A DNA stretch of 64,000 bases. Origin: Paracoccus xiamenensis (GTDB lineage: Bacteria > Pseudomonadota > Alphaproteobacteria > Rhodobacterales > Rhodobacteraceae). The notes below the pieces were generated by a model, which did not search any database, had not been told where the DNA came from, and was given only the letters and a program-made list of their open reading frames with translations. The stretch is from positions 1-64,000 of the forward strand of contig NZ_JAAOHY010000010.1 of the NCBI RefSeq assembly GCF_011308835.1. The letters run 5' to 3'. Position numbers and translations under genes: made by a program. This document shows positions 63,188 to 64,000 of this stretch, one piece after another. How positions within the stretch are numbered: the stretch's first letter is position 1; each line of letters begins with the position of its first letter.

Positions 63188-64000
63188 TCACTCGGTCCAA
63201 TGCACCTTTGACAGGTCGTTCGCCGGGGTGGGCGCGTTTTCCCACAGGCCTTCAATCTTGGCATTGGCCACGCCGGTCTTGGCCAGCTGGAACAGATAGG
63301 CATTGGCGAAATCATCGGCGATGAGGGTCTGGGCCTGCTTCAGCAGCTCGGACCGGCGGGCGTCGTCGGTCGTGCTGTTCGCCTCGGCCAGCAGGTCCTT
63401 GAGCGCCTGATTGTTGTAGTTGAAGTAGTAATCATCGCGCGTGTAGATCCCGATATCCATCGGCTCGACATGGCTGATGATGGTCAGGTCGTAATCCTTG
63501 CCCTTATAAACCGTTTCCAGCCATTGCGCCCATTCCATGTTGGTTGCTTCGGTCTGGATCCCCACAGCGCGCAGCTGGGCGGCCAGCAATTCGCCACCGC
63601 GGCGCGCGTAGGGCGTTGGGGGCAGGGCCAGACGCAGCTTCAGGTTTTCGACCCCAGCCTCGGTCAGCAGGGCCTTGGCCTTTTCCGGGTCATAGGCCGA
63701 TTTCTCGGTCAGGTCGGTATAGTCGGGGTGGTGCGGGGCGAAATGGGTGCCGATGGGGGTGCCATAGCCGAACATCGCGCCGTCGATCAGTTCCTGCCGG
63801 TTGATGGCATGGGCGATCGCCTCGCGGACCTTGACGTTATCCAGCGGCGGCACAGCCTTGTTCATGGTCAGGATCGTCTCGCCCTCGGTCGTGCCGACGA
63901 TGACCTTGAAGCGCGGATCAGCGCCAAGCTGGGCCAGCGTTTCGGGCGCGGGATAGATCGGGAAGGCGTCGACATCGCCGGCCATCATCGCGGCAAAGGC
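63188..64000 (-). CDS. ABC transporter substrate-binding protein, family 5 (partial)
   Basis: The C-terminal 270 or so residues of a periplasmic oligopeptide/dipeptide-type binding protein; the gene starts beyond the window edge. Diagnostic blocks are LTMNKAVPPLDNVKVREAIAHAINRQELIDGAMFGYGTPIGTHFAPHHP, YDPEKAKALLTEAG, and the C-terminal lobe with NNQALKDLLAEANSTTDDARRSELLKQAQTLIADDFANAYLFQ. It delivers a peptide, nickel or glutathione-like ligand to an inner-membrane ABC importer; the rest of that operon is not in view. Confidence 0.94.
   Translation of the reverse strand, partial: AFAAMMAGDVDAFPIYPAPETLAQLGADPRFKVIVGTTEGETILTMNKAVPPLDNVKVREAIAHAINRQELIDGAMFGYGTPIGTHFAPHHPDYTDLTEKSAYDPEKAKALLTEAGVENLKLRLALPPTPYARRGGELLAAQLRAVGIQTEATNMEWAQWLETVYKGKDYDLTIISHVEPMDIGIYTRDDYYFNYNNQALKDLLAEANSTTDDARRSELLKQAQTLIADDFANAYLFQLAKTGVANAKIEGLWENAPTPANDLSKVHWTE

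Overview
This window reads as ordinary chromosome from a GC-rich alphaproteobacterium of the Rhodobacteraceae/Paracoccaceae, most likely Paracoccus or a close relative. That call is an inference. It rests on the rpoB/rpoC/L10/L11 protein sequences, a GTTC-N7-GTTC LexA box upstream of uvrA, a DUF6478-type gene with its small partner, the style of the lon, accD-folC and lpd loci, and the high GC of almost every gene. I see no rRNA, CRISPR array, prophage, integrase or insertion sequence.

Layout. 1-7.7 kb: the end of a tuf gene (EF-Tu), a VOC protein, an ABC exporter, tRNA-Trp, then secE-nusG-rplK-rplA. An opposite-strand glycosyltransferase separates these from rplJ-rplL, which has a long structured leader. 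7.9-16.4 kb: rpoB-rpoC, with an unusual three-armed inverted repeat between them. 16.6-19.3 kb: lon and tRNA-Val(CAC). 19.4-26.9 kb, mostly minus strand: a von Willebrand A protein broken by an amber codon, an EpmB/KamA-like radical SAM enzyme, hspQ, an AI-2E family permease, a carboxynorspermidine dehydrogenase/decarboxylase pair, and an RsbW/STAS pair. 27-31.6 kb: carboxylesterase, rpmI-rplT, pyk with a small membrane protein, N-formylglutamate amidohydrolase. 31.6-35.1 kb: glutathione transferase, an AT-richer orphan membrane protein, then lrgA-lrgB-FemAB-like. 35.3-38.8 kb: smc. 38.8-44.9 kb: an APH(6)-like kinase, an FMN reductase, RidA-GDPD-zapE, and accD-folC. 45-53 kb: cardiolipin synthase, CAP-domain lipoprotein, DUF6478 pair, GNAT, CinA-like, map, BadF-type kinase, queA. 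53.1-60 kb: MFS transporter, DUF924, lpd, GFA protein, uvrA. 60.1-64 kb: L,D-transpeptidase lipoprotein, Lys/Ala-rich protein, lytic transglycosylase, and the C-terminal part of an oligopeptide-type binding protein.

How it fits together. The first third is the transcription/translation core (tuf, secE, nusG, L11, L1, L10, L7/L12, beta, beta'). The rest is housekeeping: proteolysis, DNA repair, chromosome organisation, folate and lipid supply, tRNA modification, wall remodelling and polyamine synthesis. Many genes overlap by ATGA, TTGA or TGATG, showing tight operons. Strong -35/-10 pairs with 17-nt spacers precede both tRNAs, secE, the L10 leader and rpmI.

I did not find a clear undescribed multi-gene system. 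The best second-look items are the amber-interrupted VWA gene, the mutually exclusive hairpins between rpoB and rpoC, the AT-richer orphan at 32.4-32.8 kb, the 475-bp gene-free stretch before queA with a nested inverted repeat, the 8-residue expansion in L11, and the Lys/Ala-rich protein between two cell-wall enzymes.
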